NCBI RefSeq assembly: GCF_003254705.1 | Contig: NZ_QFYR01000004.1 | Coordinates: 124,001-188,000, forward strand | Source of the DNA: Phenylobacterium deserti | GTDB lineage: Bacteria > Pseudomonadota > Alphaproteobacteria > Caulobacterales > Caulobacteraceae | Direction: 5' to 3' | DNA: 64,000 bases | Translations under genes and position numbers: made by a program | In this document: one piece after another, positions 26,524-35,666 of the stretch | Position numbering within the stretch: the first letter of the stretch is position 1 | How the letters are laid out: the number at the start of each line of letters is the position of its first letter | Notes under the pieces: model-generated | What the model saw: the letters and a program-made list of their open reading frames with translations, nothing else | Database searches by the model: none | What the model was told of the DNA's origin: nothing

Positions 26524-27303
26524 TCAGACGGCGCGAGCTACCCACTCCGGGGAGACAGCCATTTCGGCCACGACTTGGGCGCGGGCCGCGACCTCCCCAA
26601 CGACGATCAACACAGGCCCATCGCCGGCCTGAGCCGCGGCCTCGGCCAGTCGGTCGAGCGTTCCGGGCATCAAGCGCGCCTCGGGGCTACCCGCCCGCTC
26701 CACCACGGCGACCGGGGTCGAGGGGGAGCGACCACAGGCGATCAGCCGGCGGCTGAGTTCCGCCGCGGCGCCGCCGCCCATGTAGATCGCCAAGGTGGCT
26801 TCGGTGTCCGCCGCCGCCTGCCAGTCGGTCTGCAAGGCGCCTGCTTCCAGGCGAGCGGTGGTGAAGACCACCCGCCGCGCCTCGTTGCGGTGGGTCAGGG
26901 GAAAGCCGAATTGCGCCGCGGCGGCGCAGGCGGCTGTGACGCCCGGCACGACTTCGGTTTCGACGCCGTGCGCTTCCAGAAAGGCCTTCTCCTCGCCGAC
27001 CCGCCCAAAGATGGAAGGATCGCCGCCTTTCAAACGCACCACGTTCAGGCCGCGACGGGCCACCCGCAGCATCAACCGGTTGATCGTCTCCTGCTTCATG
27101 CTTGTGCGGCCGGCGCGCTTGCCGGTCTGGATCTTGAGGCAGGTGGCGGGCGCCAGCGCCAGAACCTCGTCCGAGATCAGGGCGTCGTAGAGCAGCGCCT
27201 CGGCGTTCTCGATCGCCCGTAGGGCGCGAACCGTCAGCAGGTCGGCGGCGCCGGGACCTGCGCCCACCAGCTGAACACGTCCGAGCTTGGTCTCATGCGG
27301 CAT
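26524..27303 (-). CDS. cobA: Uroporphyrinogen-III C-methyltransferase (siroheme branch)
   Basis: Transfers two methyl groups from S-adenosylmethionine to uroporphyrinogen III, giving precorrin-2 for siroheme, the cofactor of nitrite reductase NirB. 259 aa, single-domain type without the CysG N-terminal dehydrogenase. Family motifs: VGAGPGAADLLTVRA (about 13-27), VRLKGGDPSIFGR and GVTAACAAAA. It overlaps the nitrate reductase gene by 11 bases, so it belongs to the nitrate operon. The ferrochelatase/dehydrogenase step must be supplied from elsewhere. Confidence 0.95.
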   Translation of the reverse strand: MPHETKLGRVQLVGAGPGAADLLTVRALRAIENAEALLYDALISDEVLALAPATCLKIQTGKRAGRTSMKQETINRLMLRVARRGLNVVRLKGGDPSIFGRVGEEKAFLEAHGVETEVVPGVTAACAAAAQFGFPLTHRNEARRVVFTTARLEAGALQTDWQAAADTEATLAIYMGGGAAAELSRRLIACGRSPSTPVAVVERAGSPEARLMPGTLDRLAEAAAQAGDGPVLIVVGEVAARAQVVAEMAVSPEWVARAV

Positions 27304-29938
27304 GGCGGACCTCCGTCTTGGGGGACTGGGCGATGAGGCGGGCGATCTCGGGCCGGCAGGACCCGCAGGCGGCGCCGGCGCCGGTGCTCTCGCTCACGGC
27401 GTCGATGCTCCCGCAGCCGGCGGCGATCGCATCCGTGATCCGGCTGGCCCGCACGCCGCGGCAGGCGCAGACGATCGGGCTGGCGTCGAGCGGTTTGCCG
27501 GGTGCGCGGCCGACCAGCAGCGCGGTCCGATCCTGCGCGGTGAGCTCGGAGGCGGCGAACAACTCCACCAACCACTCGCGCGGCGGCAAGGCGCCTGCGC
27601 CGGCCGTGAACAGCACCCGCTCCAGCCGGCCGCCGACCAGATAGGCTTCCCGCAACGAGCCGGCGCCGGCGTCTTCGAAGCGCAGCACCTCGACGGGCGC
27701 GCCCTTGGTCAGCACAGCCCGCAGCGCCTCGCGCTCCGCTTCATCGCCGCGGCCGGCGAACTCGTGCAGCTGGCAGCCGGCCTGCGGGATGCGGCGCCAG
27801 ACGAGGTCGAGCGACTTTGGCGCAGACCATCCCTCCGCCGCGATGAAGAAACCCCGCCAGGTCTCGCGATAGGGCCGCGCCCGGGCCGGCGTGTGCTTGA
27901 ACTCGGGCTGGCCCGAGCGTGCATCGACCTTCGGCGCGACAAGGGGGTTGGCTCGCCCGGCCGGCGCGAAGGTTTCGCCCCAGTGCATGGGCATGAAGAT
28001 CGAGCCTGGCCGCTGGCGCTCGCTGACCTTGGCTACGGCCACGGCCTCGCCCTGGCGGGTGGTGACGCGGGTGAGCCGGCCCTCGGTGATCCCCAGCTTC
28101 TCGGCGTCGGCCGGGTGCACTTCGATATAGGGCTCGGGCGTGTGGCGACACAGTTCAGGCGCCAGGCCGGTCCGGGTCAGGGTGTGCCAGTGGTCGCGCA
28201 CCCGGCCCGTGTTCAGCGATAGCGGGAACGCAGGATCGGTCGCCTCGGCCGGGCCCTCCGCGGCGACCGGCTGCATGCGGGCGCGACCGTCGGGCGTCTG
28301 GTAGCGGCCGTCGGTGAACAGCCGCGCCGTGCCGCCCGCCGAGGTCACGGGCCACTGGACCGGCTCCAGCGCGTCGTAAGCCTCGGGCGTGATCGCCGCC
28401 AGGGGGCCGAGGTTCAGCACGCGGCCTCCGTTCTCGTAGGCGCTGAGCCGCGCCCACTCCCGGAAGACTTGAGCCTGGCTGCGCCAGGAGAAGGCGTCGA
28501 CGAACCCCATGGCGGTCGCAACGTCGGCCACGATGCGCCAGTCGGGCCGCGCCTCGCCCGGCGCGTCGAACAGGGCGCGTTGGCGGGAGATCCGCCGCTC
28601 GGAGTTGGTGACCGTGCCGTCCTTCTCGCCCCAGGCCAGGGCCGGAAGCTTCACGTGGGCGAAGGGTGCGGTGTCGGTGTCGGCCATGACGTCGGAGACC
28701 ACCACGAACGGACAGGCGGCGAGAGCCTCGCGCACCTTGCCGGCGTTCGGCAGGCTGACGGCCGGGTTGGTGGCCATGACCCACAGGGCCTTGATGCGGC
28801 CTTCGCGGATCGCCTCGAACATCTCCACGGCCTTGAGGCCGGGCTTTTCGGAGATGGTGGGAGCGCCCCAGAAGCGCTTCACCCGCTCGCGGCTCTCCGG
28901 GTCGAAGTCCATGTGGCCGGCAAGGGTGGTGGCCATGCCGCCGGTCTCGCGTCCGCCCATGGCGTTGGGCTGGCCGGTGATCGAGAACGGAGCCGCCCCG
29001 GGCTTGCCGATGCGGCCGGTCGCCAGGTGGGCGTTGATGATGGCCGAACCCTTGGCGACGCCTTGGGCGGACTGGTTGGCGCCCATGGAGAACAGGCTGA
29101 CGGTGCGCGGGGTCTCGGCGAACCAGCGGAAGAACTGCTCCAGGTCGGCGGCCGGCACGCCGCAATCCGCCGCCACCGCCGTCAGGGACTGATCGACCTT
29201 TCCCAGCTCGGCCTCGACGTCAGCAAAGCCATTCACGTGAGCGGCGACGTAGGCGCGGTCCACGGCGCCGCGCCGGATGAGGTCGGCGAGGAGCCCGTTC
29301 CAGAGGCGCACATCGCTTTGCGGCGCCAGGGGCAGGTGCAGGTCGGCGCCTTCGGCCGTGTCGGTCCGGCGCGGGTCGATGACCACGTGGCGCTGGCCGC
29401 GCGCCCTCGCCTGCTCCATGCGGCGGAACAGGACAGGGTGCGTCCAGGCCGCGTTGTGACCGGAGAAGACGACGAGGTCGGCGAGCTCCAGGTCTTCGTA
29501 GCAGCCGGGGACCAGGTCGGCGCCGAACGCCAGCTTGTGGGCCACGACGGCGCTGGCCATGCAGAGACGGGAATTGGTGTCGATGTTCGCCGAGCCGATG
29601 AAGCCCTTCATCAGCTTATTGGCCGCGTAGTAGTCCTCGGTCAGCAACTGCCCGGAGACGTAGAAGGCCACCGAGTCCGGGCCGTGCCGGGCGATGGTTT
29701 CCTTGAAGCGCTTGGCCACCAGGGCTGTCGCTTCGCTCCAAGACGCTTGGCGGCCGCCGATGGTCGGATGGAGCAGCCGGCCTTCGAGGCCGACGGTGGA
29801 GCCGAGGGCGCTGCCTTTGGAGCACAGGCGGCCGAAGTTGGCTGGGTGGGCGGCGTCGCCTGCTACACTGACGTTCCGGCCATCAGCCTTAGCCTTAACG
29901 CCGCATCCAACGCCGCAGTAGGGGCACGTCGTTCGCAC
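27293..29938 (-). CDS. nasA: Assimilatory nitrate reductase, catalytic subunit
   Basis: Cytoplasmic molybdenum enzyme reducing nitrate to nitrite. 881 aa. The [4Fe-4S] site is formed by Cys5, Cys8, Cys12 and Cys39, followed by molybdopterin oxidoreductase domains to about 560 and a dinucleotide-binding domain (about 590-700). Cys824, Cys826, Cys858 and Cys861 make a BFD-like [2Fe-2S] domain at the C-terminus, as in the Klebsiella/Bacillus-type NasA that takes electrons through an extra cluster. No signal peptide, as expected for an assimilatory enzyme. A palindromic repeat lies just upstream and cobA overlaps downstream. Molybdenum cofactor supply is matched by mobA nearby. Confidence 0.96.
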   Translation of the reverse strand: MRTTCPYCGVGCGVKAKADGRNVSVAGDAAHPANFGRLCSKGSALGSTVGLEGRLLHPTIGGRQASWSEATALVAKRFKETIARHGPDSVAFYVSGQLLTEDYYAANKLMKGFIGSANIDTNSRLCMASAVVAHKLAFGADLVPGCYEDLELADLVVFSGHNAAWTHPVLFRRMEQARARGQRHVVIDPRRTDTAEGADLHLPLAPQSDVRLWNGLLADLIRRGAVDRAYVAAHVNGFADVEAELGKVDQSLTAVAADCGVPAADLEQFFRWFAETPRTVSLFSMGANQSAQGVAKGSAIINAHLATGRIGKPGAAPFSITGQPNAMGGRETGGMATTLAGHMDFDPESRERVKRFWGAPTISEKPGLKAVEMFEAIREGRIKALWVMATNPAVSLPNAGKVREALAACPFVVVSDVMADTDTAPFAHVKLPALAWGEKDGTVTNSERRISRQRALFDAPGEARPDWRIVADVATAMGFVDAFSWRSQAQVFREWARLSAYENGGRVLNLGPLAAITPEAYDALEPVQWPVTSAGGTARLFTDGRYQTPDGRARMQPVAAEGPAEATDPAFPLSLNTGRVRDHWHTLTRTGLAPELCRHTPEPYIEVHPADAEKLGITEGRLTRVTTRQGEAVAVAKVSERQRPGSIFMPMHWGETFAPAGRANPLVAPKVDARSGQPEFKHTPARARPYRETWRGFFIAAEGWSAPKSLDLVWRRIPQAGCQLHEFAGRGDEAEREALRAVLTKGAPVEVLRFEDAGAGSLREAYLVGGRLERVLFTAGAGALPPREWLVELFAASELTAQDRTALLVGRAPGKPLDASPIVCACRGVRASRITDAIAAGCGSIDAVSESTGAGAACGSCRPEIARLIAQSPKTEVRHAA

Positions 29939-29943
29939 GTCAG

Positions 29944-30054
29944 ATCCTCCCCCTCAGGGGGAGGTGGCCGAAGGCCGGAGGGGGTTCCAGCCGCAAACTC
30001 GGCTGGTGTGACCCCCTCACCCGCTTCGCGGGAGCTCCCCCTGAGGGGGAGCAT
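29944..30054. repeat. REP-like composite palindromic element
   Basis: About 110 bases. Each end is itself a palindrome: CCTCCCCCTCAGGGGGAGG at 29946-29964 and GCTCCCCCTGAGGGGGAGC at 30034-30052. Inside are two small hairpins (GGCCGAAGGCC and CCCGCTTCGCGGG) flanking AGGGGGT...ACCCCCT and a CCAGCC...GGCTGG stem, so the whole folds as one long imperfect hairpin. This looks like the interspersed mosaic palindromes common between genes of GC-rich proteobacteria. It sits inside the nitrate operon, five bases upstream of nasA. Confidence 0.8.
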
Positions 30055-30073
30055 CTGGCGCGCCGGCTCGCCA

Positions 30074-30412
30074 TCACACCTGGGCCAGGAGGAGGCGGCC
30101 GTCTTCGACGCGGAGCGGGATCACCGGGGTGCAGCCCTTGCCGGCGTCCGCGCCGACCGGCTCGCCGGTGGCCAGGTCGATGGACCAGTTGTGCAGGGGA
30201 CAGGCCACGGAGCGGCCGTGGACGATGCCCTGGCTGAGCGGACCGCCCTTGTGCGGGCACTTGTCCTTGAGCGCGTAGACCTGGCCGTCGCCCGTGCGGA
30301 AGATGGCGATGTCGCCGGCCGGCGTCGGCACCCGGCGGGCGCCTCTGCGAGGCACGTCGGTCACCGCGCCAACGTCGATCCAGACAGTGGGGTCTTTGAC
30401 GAGGGCGTTCAT
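30074..30412 (-). CDS. nirD: Nitrite reductase (NADH) small subunit, Rieske type
   Basis: Partner of NirB in reduction of nitrite to ammonium. 112 aa, one Rieske-like domain with CPH and CPLH metal-ligand pairs, so unlike enterobacterial NirD, whose ligands are lost, this one may bind a [2Fe-2S] cluster. The start overlaps the nirB stop by four bases (ATGA), giving coupled translation. The stop is followed by the palindromic repeat. Confidence 0.94.
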   Translation of the reverse strand: MNALVKDPTVWIDVGAVTDVPRRGARRVPTPAGDIAIFRTGDGQVYALKDKCPHKGGPLSQGIVHGRSVACPLHNWSIDLATGEPVGADAGKGCTPVIPLRVEDGRLLLAQV

Positions 30413-32865
30413 GCCGGGACGAACTCCATGCGACGGGACAGGGGGTTGAACTCGGCGGAGTCGCGGCCGGCGACCCGCTCAGCCCAGGGGTCGATGCGCG
30501 AGAAGCGCTGCGAGAAGGCGAACCGGTCGTAGAGGGCCCGGCGACGTTCAGGGTCCTCGATCTCGGCCTTGATCGTCTCGAGGCCGACGCGGGCCATCCA
30601 CTTGTAGAGCCGCTCCAGGTACCAGCCCTGCTCGCGGTACATCTGGGTGATGGCGCAGATGGCCCAGAGCGCTTCCTGCTCGGAGGCGACCTTGGTCAGC
30701 AGCTGGGTTCCCTGGATGTGCAGGCCGGCGGCGCCGCCGATGTGGATCTCGTAGCCGCTGTCCACGCAGATCACGCCGATGTCCTTGCAGGTGGCTTCAG
30801 CGCAGTTCCGAGGACAGCCGGACACGGCGAGCTTGAGCTTGGCCGGCGTCCAGGAGCCCCACATGAACTTCTCGAGCTTGATGCCGAGGCCGGTGGAGTC
30901 CTGGGTGCCGAACCGGCACCAATCCGAGCCGACGCAGGTCTTCACGGTGCGCAGGCCCTTGGCGTAGGCGTGGCCGCTGACCATGCCGGCGCGGTTGAGG
31001 TCGGCCCAGACCGCCGGCAGGTCGTCCTTCTTGACGCCCAGCAGGTCGATGCGCTGGCCGCCGGTGACCTTCACCGAGGGGATGTCGAACTTCTCGACCA
31101 CGTCGGCGATGGCGCGTAGCTCGGAGGCGCTGGTCATGCCGCCCCACATGCGGGGGACCACGGAATAGGTGCCGTCCTTCTGAATGTTGGCGTGCACCCG
31201 CTCGTTGATGTAGCGGCTCTGGCCATCGTCCCGGTACTCGCCCGGCCAGGCGCACAGCAGGTAGTAGTTCAGGGCGGGGCGGCAGGACGGGCAGCCGTCC
31301 GGCGTCGCCCACTCCAGCGCCTGCATGACCGCGGGCATGGACTTCAGGCCCTCGGCGACGATGCGCTTGCGGACCTCGTCGTGACCCTTGGACGTGCAGC
31401 CGCAGACGGGCTTGGGACCGGTCTGGACCTGGAAGGCGTCGCCCAGGGTGGCCTTCAGGATCTTCTCGACGAGAGGGGTGCAGGAGCCGCACGAGGCCGA
31501 AGCCTTGGTGTGCGCCTTCACGAGGTCGAGGGTGTTCAGGCCCTGATCGGTGATCGCCTGGGTGATGGTCCCTTTGCAGACGCCGTTGCAGCCGCAGACC
31601 TCAGCATCGTCCGCCATGGCCGCAACGGCCGCGCTAGGGTCGAGCCCCCGAAGGCCCTCCGTCATCGCCTGGCCGAACACCAGGGTCTCGCGGATGTCGC
31701 CGACCTCCGCGCCCTGGCGCATCAGGTCGAAGTACCAGCCGCCGTCGGCGGCGTCCCCGAACAGCACTGCGCCGGCGACCTTGCCGTCCTCCAGCACGAT
31801 GCGCTTGTAGACGCCGCGGCCGGCGTCGCGGAACACGATGTCCTCGCAGCCGTCGCCGCCGGCGAACTTGCCGGCCGAGAAGACGTCCACGCCCGACACC
31901 TTAAGGCGCGTCGAGAGCACCGAGCCTTCGTAGGCCGCCTCGCCGCCGGCGAGGGAGGCGGCCGCCGTGCGGCACATCTCCCAGATCGGCGCAACCAGGC
32001 CGTAGCACTGGCCGCGGTGCTCCACGCACTCGCCCACCGCGTAGATGCTAGGGTCGGAGGTGCGGAGGTCATCGCCGACCACCACGCCGCGGTTCACCTC
32101 CAGGCCGGCCGCCTTGGCGAGGGCGGTGTTTGGTCGGATGCCGACGGCCATCACCAGGATGTCGCAAGGCAGGATCCGGCCGTCCTTCAGCTTCAGGCCG
32201 GTGACCTGGCCGTTCTCGCCCAGGATCTCCTCGGACTGAGCGCCCAGCACCGTCTCAACGCCGCGCTCGCTCATCGCCTGGGTCAGCAGGAAGCCGGCGG
32301 AGGCGTCGAGCTGGCGCTCCATCAGCACGTCCATCAGGTGGACGACGGTGGCCGCCATGCCGCGCCGGGCGAGGCCGTAGGCCGCCTCGATGCCCAGCAG
32401 CCCGCCGCCGATCACCACCGCCCGCGCGCCCGGCTTGGCCGCGGCGGCCATCATGGCTTCGACGTCGTCCAGGTCGCGGAAGGTGACGACGCCCTTGAGG
32501 TCAGCGCCCGGCAGCGGCAGGCGCACGGGGTCAGAACCCGTCGCCAGGATCAGCTTGTCGTAGCCGACTTCCAGCCCGCCTTCGGCGCGCAGGATCTTGG
32601 CCTCGGCGTCGATTGCCTCGACCTTGCGGCCGGCGTGCAGGGTAATGCCGTTGTCGCGGTACCAGGCCTCGTCGTTGATGACGATCTGGTCGAAGGTCTT
32701 CTCTCCGGCCAGCACGGGCGAGAGCATGATCCGGTCGTAGTTCACCCGGGGCTCTGCGCCGAAGATGGTGATGTCGTAGCGGTCCGGATCGCGCTTCAGC
32801 AGGTCGGACACCGCGCGGCAACCGGCCATGCCGTTGCCGACGACGACCAGGCGTTCCTTGGTCAT
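30409..32865 (-). CDS. nirB: Nitrite reductase (NADH) large subunit
   Basis: Siroheme enzyme making ammonium from nitrite with NADH. 818 aa in the usual order: FAD/NAD domains (VVGNGMAGCR at 6-15; ATGSDPVRLP; VIGGGLLGIEAAYGLA), two BFD-type [2Fe-2S] motifs (CGCNGVC...CGSC; CGC...CPSC), the ferredoxin-like half domain, and the siroheme/[4Fe-4S] site with CVGSDWC and GCPRNC. Lies 31 bases downstream of the transporter gene and overlaps nirD. Cytoplasmic. Confidence 0.97.
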   Translation of the reverse strand: MTKERLVVVGNGMAGCRAVSDLLKRDPDRYDITIFGAEPRVNYDRIMLSPVLAGEKTFDQIVINDEAWYRDNGITLHAGRKVEAIDAEAKILRAEGGLEVGYDKLILATGSDPVRLPLPGADLKGVVTFRDLDDVEAMMAAAAKPGARAVVIGGGLLGIEAAYGLARRGMAATVVHLMDVLMERQLDASAGFLLTQAMSERGVETVLGAQSEEILGENGQVTGLKLKDGRILPCDILVMAVGIRPNTALAKAAGLEVNRGVVVGDDLRTSDPSIYAVGECVEHRGQCYGLVAPIWEMCRTAAASLAGGEAAYEGSVLSTRLKVSGVDVFSAGKFAGGDGCEDIVFRDAGRGVYKRIVLEDGKVAGAVLFGDAADGGWYFDLMRQGAEVGDIRETLVFGQAMTEGLRGLDPSAAVAAMADDAEVCGCNGVCKGTITQAITDQGLNTLDLVKAHTKASASCGSCTPLVEKILKATLGDAFQVQTGPKPVCGCTSKGHDEVRKRIVAEGLKSMPAVMQALEWATPDGCPSCRPALNYYLLCAWPGEYRDDGQSRYINERVHANIQKDGTYSVVPRMWGGMTSASELRAIADVVEKFDIPSVKVTGGQRIDLLGVKKDDLPAVWADLNRAGMVSGHAYAKGLRTVKTCVGSDWCRFGTQDSTGLGIKLEKFMWGSWTPAKLKLAVSGCPRNCAEATCKDIGVICVDSGYEIHIGGAAGLHIQGTQLLTKVASEQEALWAICAITQMYREQGWYLERLYKWMARVGLETIKAEIEDPERRRALYDRFAFSQRFSRIDPWAERVAGRDSAEFNPLSRRMEFVPA

Positions 32866-32896
32866 GACGGTCTACTCCGAGGGAACTTGAGGGTGA

Positions 32897-34120
32897 TCAG
32901 AGGCGCAGGGTGACGCCGGCGGCCTGGGCTTCGGCGCCCCAGGTCTTGCGCCAGCGGGTCTTCACGGTGGTCAGGCAACCCAGGGCCAGCAAGGCCATGC
33001 CGGCGAAGGCGAGCAGGCCGATCTGGTAGCTGCCGGTCATCTGCTTGGCCCAGCCGAGGCTGGAGGCCAGGTAGAAGCCGCCGATGCCGCCCGTCATGCC
33101 CACGAGGCCGGTGACGACGCCGATCTCCTTGCGGAACCGCTGAGGGGCCAGCTGGAACACCGCGCCGTTGCCGGCGCCCAGGGCGGACATGGAGAACATG
33201 ATCACGGCCAGGGCCATCCAGACGCTGGGCGCTCTGAAGCTGGCAAGCGCCAGACCGAGAGCGGCGAGCACGTAGACGACGGTCAGGGTGCGCACGCCGC
33301 CGAAGCGGTCAGCCAGAGCGCCGCCGACCGGACGGACGAAGGAGCCAGCGAAGACGCAGGCGGCGGTGAAGAAGCCGGCGGTCACGGCGGGCAGGCCGTA
33401 TTCGGCGTTGAAGTAGATGGTCAGCGAGGACGACAGGCCGACGAAGCCGCCGAAGGTCACGCTGTAGAGCAGCATCAGCCACCAGGCGTCGGGGGTCTTC
33501 AGCACGCTCATGTACTCGGCCAGACGCTTTGGCGCGGGCGGGTTCGGCGCGTCCTTGGCGAAGAGGACGTAGACCACGAAGGCGACGGCCAGCGGCAGAG
33601 CGGCGAGGCCGATGACGTTGTTCCAGCCCACCCACTGGGCGAGACCTGGCGCGAAAAGGGCGGCGAGCGCGGTGCCCGAGTTGCCGGCGCCGGCGATGCC
33701 GAGGGCGAGGCCCTGGTGTTCCGGCGGATACCAGCGCGAGGCCAGCGGCAGGGCCACGGCGAAGGAGGCGCCGGCCACGCCCAGGATCACGCCGAGCGCG
33801 AGCACCTGATGGTAGCTGTGCAGGCCCAGGCGCCAAGCGGCGATGAGGCCCGCCATGACGATCAGCTGGCCGATGATCCCGGTCTTCTTGGGGCCGATGT
33901 GGTCGACGAGGACGCCGGCCACGAGGCGCAGCACCGCACCGGACAGCACCGGGATGGCGACCATCAGGCCTTTTTGGGCGGCGTCGAGACCGAAGCTCTT
34001 GGAGATGGCGACGCCCAACGGTCCCAGCAGGACCCAGACCATGAAGCTCAGGTCGAAGTAGAGGAAGGCGGACAGCAGGGTCGGCGTGTGACCGGCCTTG
34101 AGGAACGAGCGGCTCAGCAT
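32897..34120 (-). CDS. Nitrate/nitrite transporter, NNP family (NarK-type MFS)
   Basis: Imports nitrate (or exchanges nitrate and nitrite) across the inner membrane. 407 aa, about 12 membrane helices. The NNP signature AGAGNSGTALAALFAP is near residue 140, and the second-half equivalent (GAGNGAVFQLAPQRF) near 315. Ribosome site is weak. Between it and the upstream porin gene lie 238 bases with a strong terminator at the porin end, so expression may depend on read-through or on its own promoter. Confidence 0.94.
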   Translation of the reverse strand: MLSRSFLKAGHTPTLLSAFLYFDLSFMVWVLLGPLGVAISKSFGLDAAQKGLMVAIPVLSGAVLRLVAGVLVDHIGPKKTGIIGQLIVMAGLIAAWRLGLHSYHQVLALGVILGVAGASFAVALPLASRWYPPEHQGLALGIAGAGNSGTALAALFAPGLAQWVGWNNVIGLAALPLAVAFVVYVLFAKDAPNPPAPKRLAEYMSVLKTPDAWWLMLLYSVTFGGFVGLSSSLTIYFNAEYGLPAVTAGFFTAACVFAGSFVRPVGGALADRFGGVRTLTVVYVLAALGLALASFRAPSVWMALAVIMFSMSALGAGNGAVFQLAPQRFRKEIGVVTGLVGMTGGIGGFYLASSLGWAKQMTGSYQIGLLAFAGMALLALGCLTTVKTRWRKTWGAEAQAAGVTLRL

Positions 34121-34305
34121 GACGGATAGGCCCCGTGCAAAGGATTGCGGTGGAGCGGCGGCGTCGCCGGAGGGAGAGGCTCGTCATCGAGCCGTTCCGA
34201 TGGCCGCGAACGCCGTTGTCCTGGGCCTGATGTCGAGGGAACCGCGGTCTTCCGGCTCCGTCACGCGTGGTGAAGAGGCGCCGCTGCGGAAACATGCTGC
34301 GGCGC

Positions 34306-34354
34306 AAAAAAGCGGCGCCCGCCCGGTGCCCCTGATCAGAGAATAGGCGGGCGC
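34306..34354 (-). terminator. Intrinsic terminator after the porin gene
   Basis: On the minus strand, GCGCCCGCC and GGCGGGCGC pair as a nine-base stem, followed after CGC by six T (plus-strand A at 34306-34311). It begins four bases after the porin stop. It separates the porin from the transporter-nirBD-nasA-cobA genes; the remaining bases to 34121 hold another GC-rich stem (GCGCCGC/GCGGCGC) but no gene. Confidence 0.75.
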
Positions 34355-34358
34355 TGCG

Positions 34359-35642
34359 TCAGAGCTTGTACTCGAGGCTCATCCATACCTTGGTGCGGGA
34401 GGCGGGCGGGGTCGCTGTGCCTGCCGGAACGGCGCCCTCACGCCGGAAGTCGGCGTACTTGAGCAGGGCCGCCCATTTCCGGCCGAGCTTGAACTGCAGT
34501 TGTGCGCCCCACTCCTGGCCGAGGTCTGCGCCCGTGCGCTCGTCCTTGAACCAGTGGTGACGCAGGAGGAAGTCGGGGCTGGAGAGCGGCCCGTACTTGA
34601 GCGCCGGCTTGGCGGTGAAGGTGAGGTTCAGGTCCTCCAGGCCATCGACGAAGCCCTTGGCGCCGCCCGGCTGCACAAAGGCGTCGGACCAGCCGTTGAA
34701 AGCGTGGGCGCTGCCGAGCGGAGCGCTGAAGCCACGCGCGCCATTGCCCTCCAGCGAGTCCCAGGCGATGGCGCCGCCGAACGGGCCATGCGCGGCGCTG
34801 AACTCCAGGCCGACATAGTCGAGCGAGAAGTCAGCCGTGCGTCCACGCCAGTCCGACTGGCGGGCGTAGGTGGCGGCGTAGCCGAAGCGCCAAGGGCCTG
34901 CCTTGCGGCCGCCGGTAGCCTTCACGCCCTCTGTCAGGGAACTGTTGATCGGCGAAGTCTCGAAATCGAGGGCATAGACGAAGCCTTCGAGGTTGAGGGC
35001 CGGCGTCGGCGCCCAGACGGCGTTCAGCAGATGGCTGTCGGAATCCCAGTCGCGCAGATCGCCGATCAACCGGTTCACCCGGCTGACGTAGGCGTAGAGC
35101 ACCCTCACCTGCCCGGTGGAGAGATCGACGCGCGCAGCGTCAAAGGTCTGCTCGTCCTGCCGCCAAGGCACGGCGCCGACGAAGCGTTGATCGCCGATCA
35201 GGATGCGCTGGCGACCGAGGGTTAGAGCGTCGCCCTTGGACGGAGTCCAGGCGAGTTGCAGGCGGTTCAGTTCCAGCACGTCGGGATCGTTGACCACCGG
35301 GAAGCGCGCCTTGTCGGCGCCGTTCAGCGGCGGAGTGTTCGCGCCCGGCACGTTGACGGCGAACCGTTCCGGGCCGACGTGCTGCACGGCGTCGAGCTCG
35401 GCCAGGCCGCTGAGGTTACGCCAGCTCCCCGTCTGCCACCCGGCGCGCACACGCACGGTGTAGGCGTCGGCGTCTTCCGGAAGACGATCCTGATCCACGA
35501 ACTCATAGCGGCCGCGGATCTCCAGGATCGGCTTGCCCGCCGCGAGCGCCTCCAGCGGATTGTCCTGCGCCTCGGCCACGCCGGCGGCGCAAAGGCCCAG
35601 CAGGACCGCACCGGCGGCCAGCGACTTGCGTCTCGATCCCAT
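34359..35642 (-). CDS. Outer-membrane porin of the alginate-export (AlgE-like) family
   Basis: Predicted beta-barrel, 427 aa, with a signal peptide (1-26, cut near AEAQ) and the alternating pattern and terminal aromatic/Leu (SLEYKL) of outer-membrane proteins. The stretch LTLGRQRILIGDQRFVG is typical of the alginate export domain family. Within a nitrate locus it probably serves as a diffusion channel for nitrate/nitrite, not for alginate. Start 35642 is chosen because it gives a signal peptide and has GGGG eight bases upstream; an in-frame extension to 36209 runs through the regulator gene and the leader. The leader contains the NasT-type antitermination structure, making this the first structural gene of the regulated transcript. 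Confidence 0.88.
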   Translation of the reverse strand: MGSRRKSLAAGAVLLGLCAAGVAEAQDNPLEALAAGKPILEIRGRYEFVDQDRLPEDADAYTVRVRAGWQTGSWRNLSGLAELDAVQHVGPERFAVNVPGANTPPLNGADKARFPVVNDPDVLELNRLQLAWTPSKGDALTLGRQRILIGDQRFVGAVPWRQDEQTFDAARVDLSTGQVRVLYAYVSRVNRLIGDLRDWDSDSHLLNAVWAPTPALNLEGFVYALDFETSPINSSLTEGVKATGGRKAGPWRFGYAATYARQSDWRGRTADFSLDYVGLEFSAAHGPFGGAIAWDSLEGNGARGFSAPLGSAHAFNGWSDAFVQPGGAKGFVDGLEDLNLTFTAKPALKYGPLSSPDFLLRHHWFKDERTGADLGQEWGAQLQFKLGRKWAALLKYADFRREGAVPAGTATPPASRTKVWMSLEYKL

Positions 35643-35666
35643 GTCTCGCACCCCGAGCCCCAAAAC

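Noticed and set aside
29944..30054. Terminator between nirD and nasA
   Set aside because: Despite strong stems there is no T tract on either strand; a REP-like element explains the structure better.
34121..34300. Possible second ANTAR leader before the nitrate transporter
   Set aside because: The best stem (GGCTC/GAGCC around GATGAC) closes to a four-base loop and lacks A at position 1; no terminator follows before the gene.
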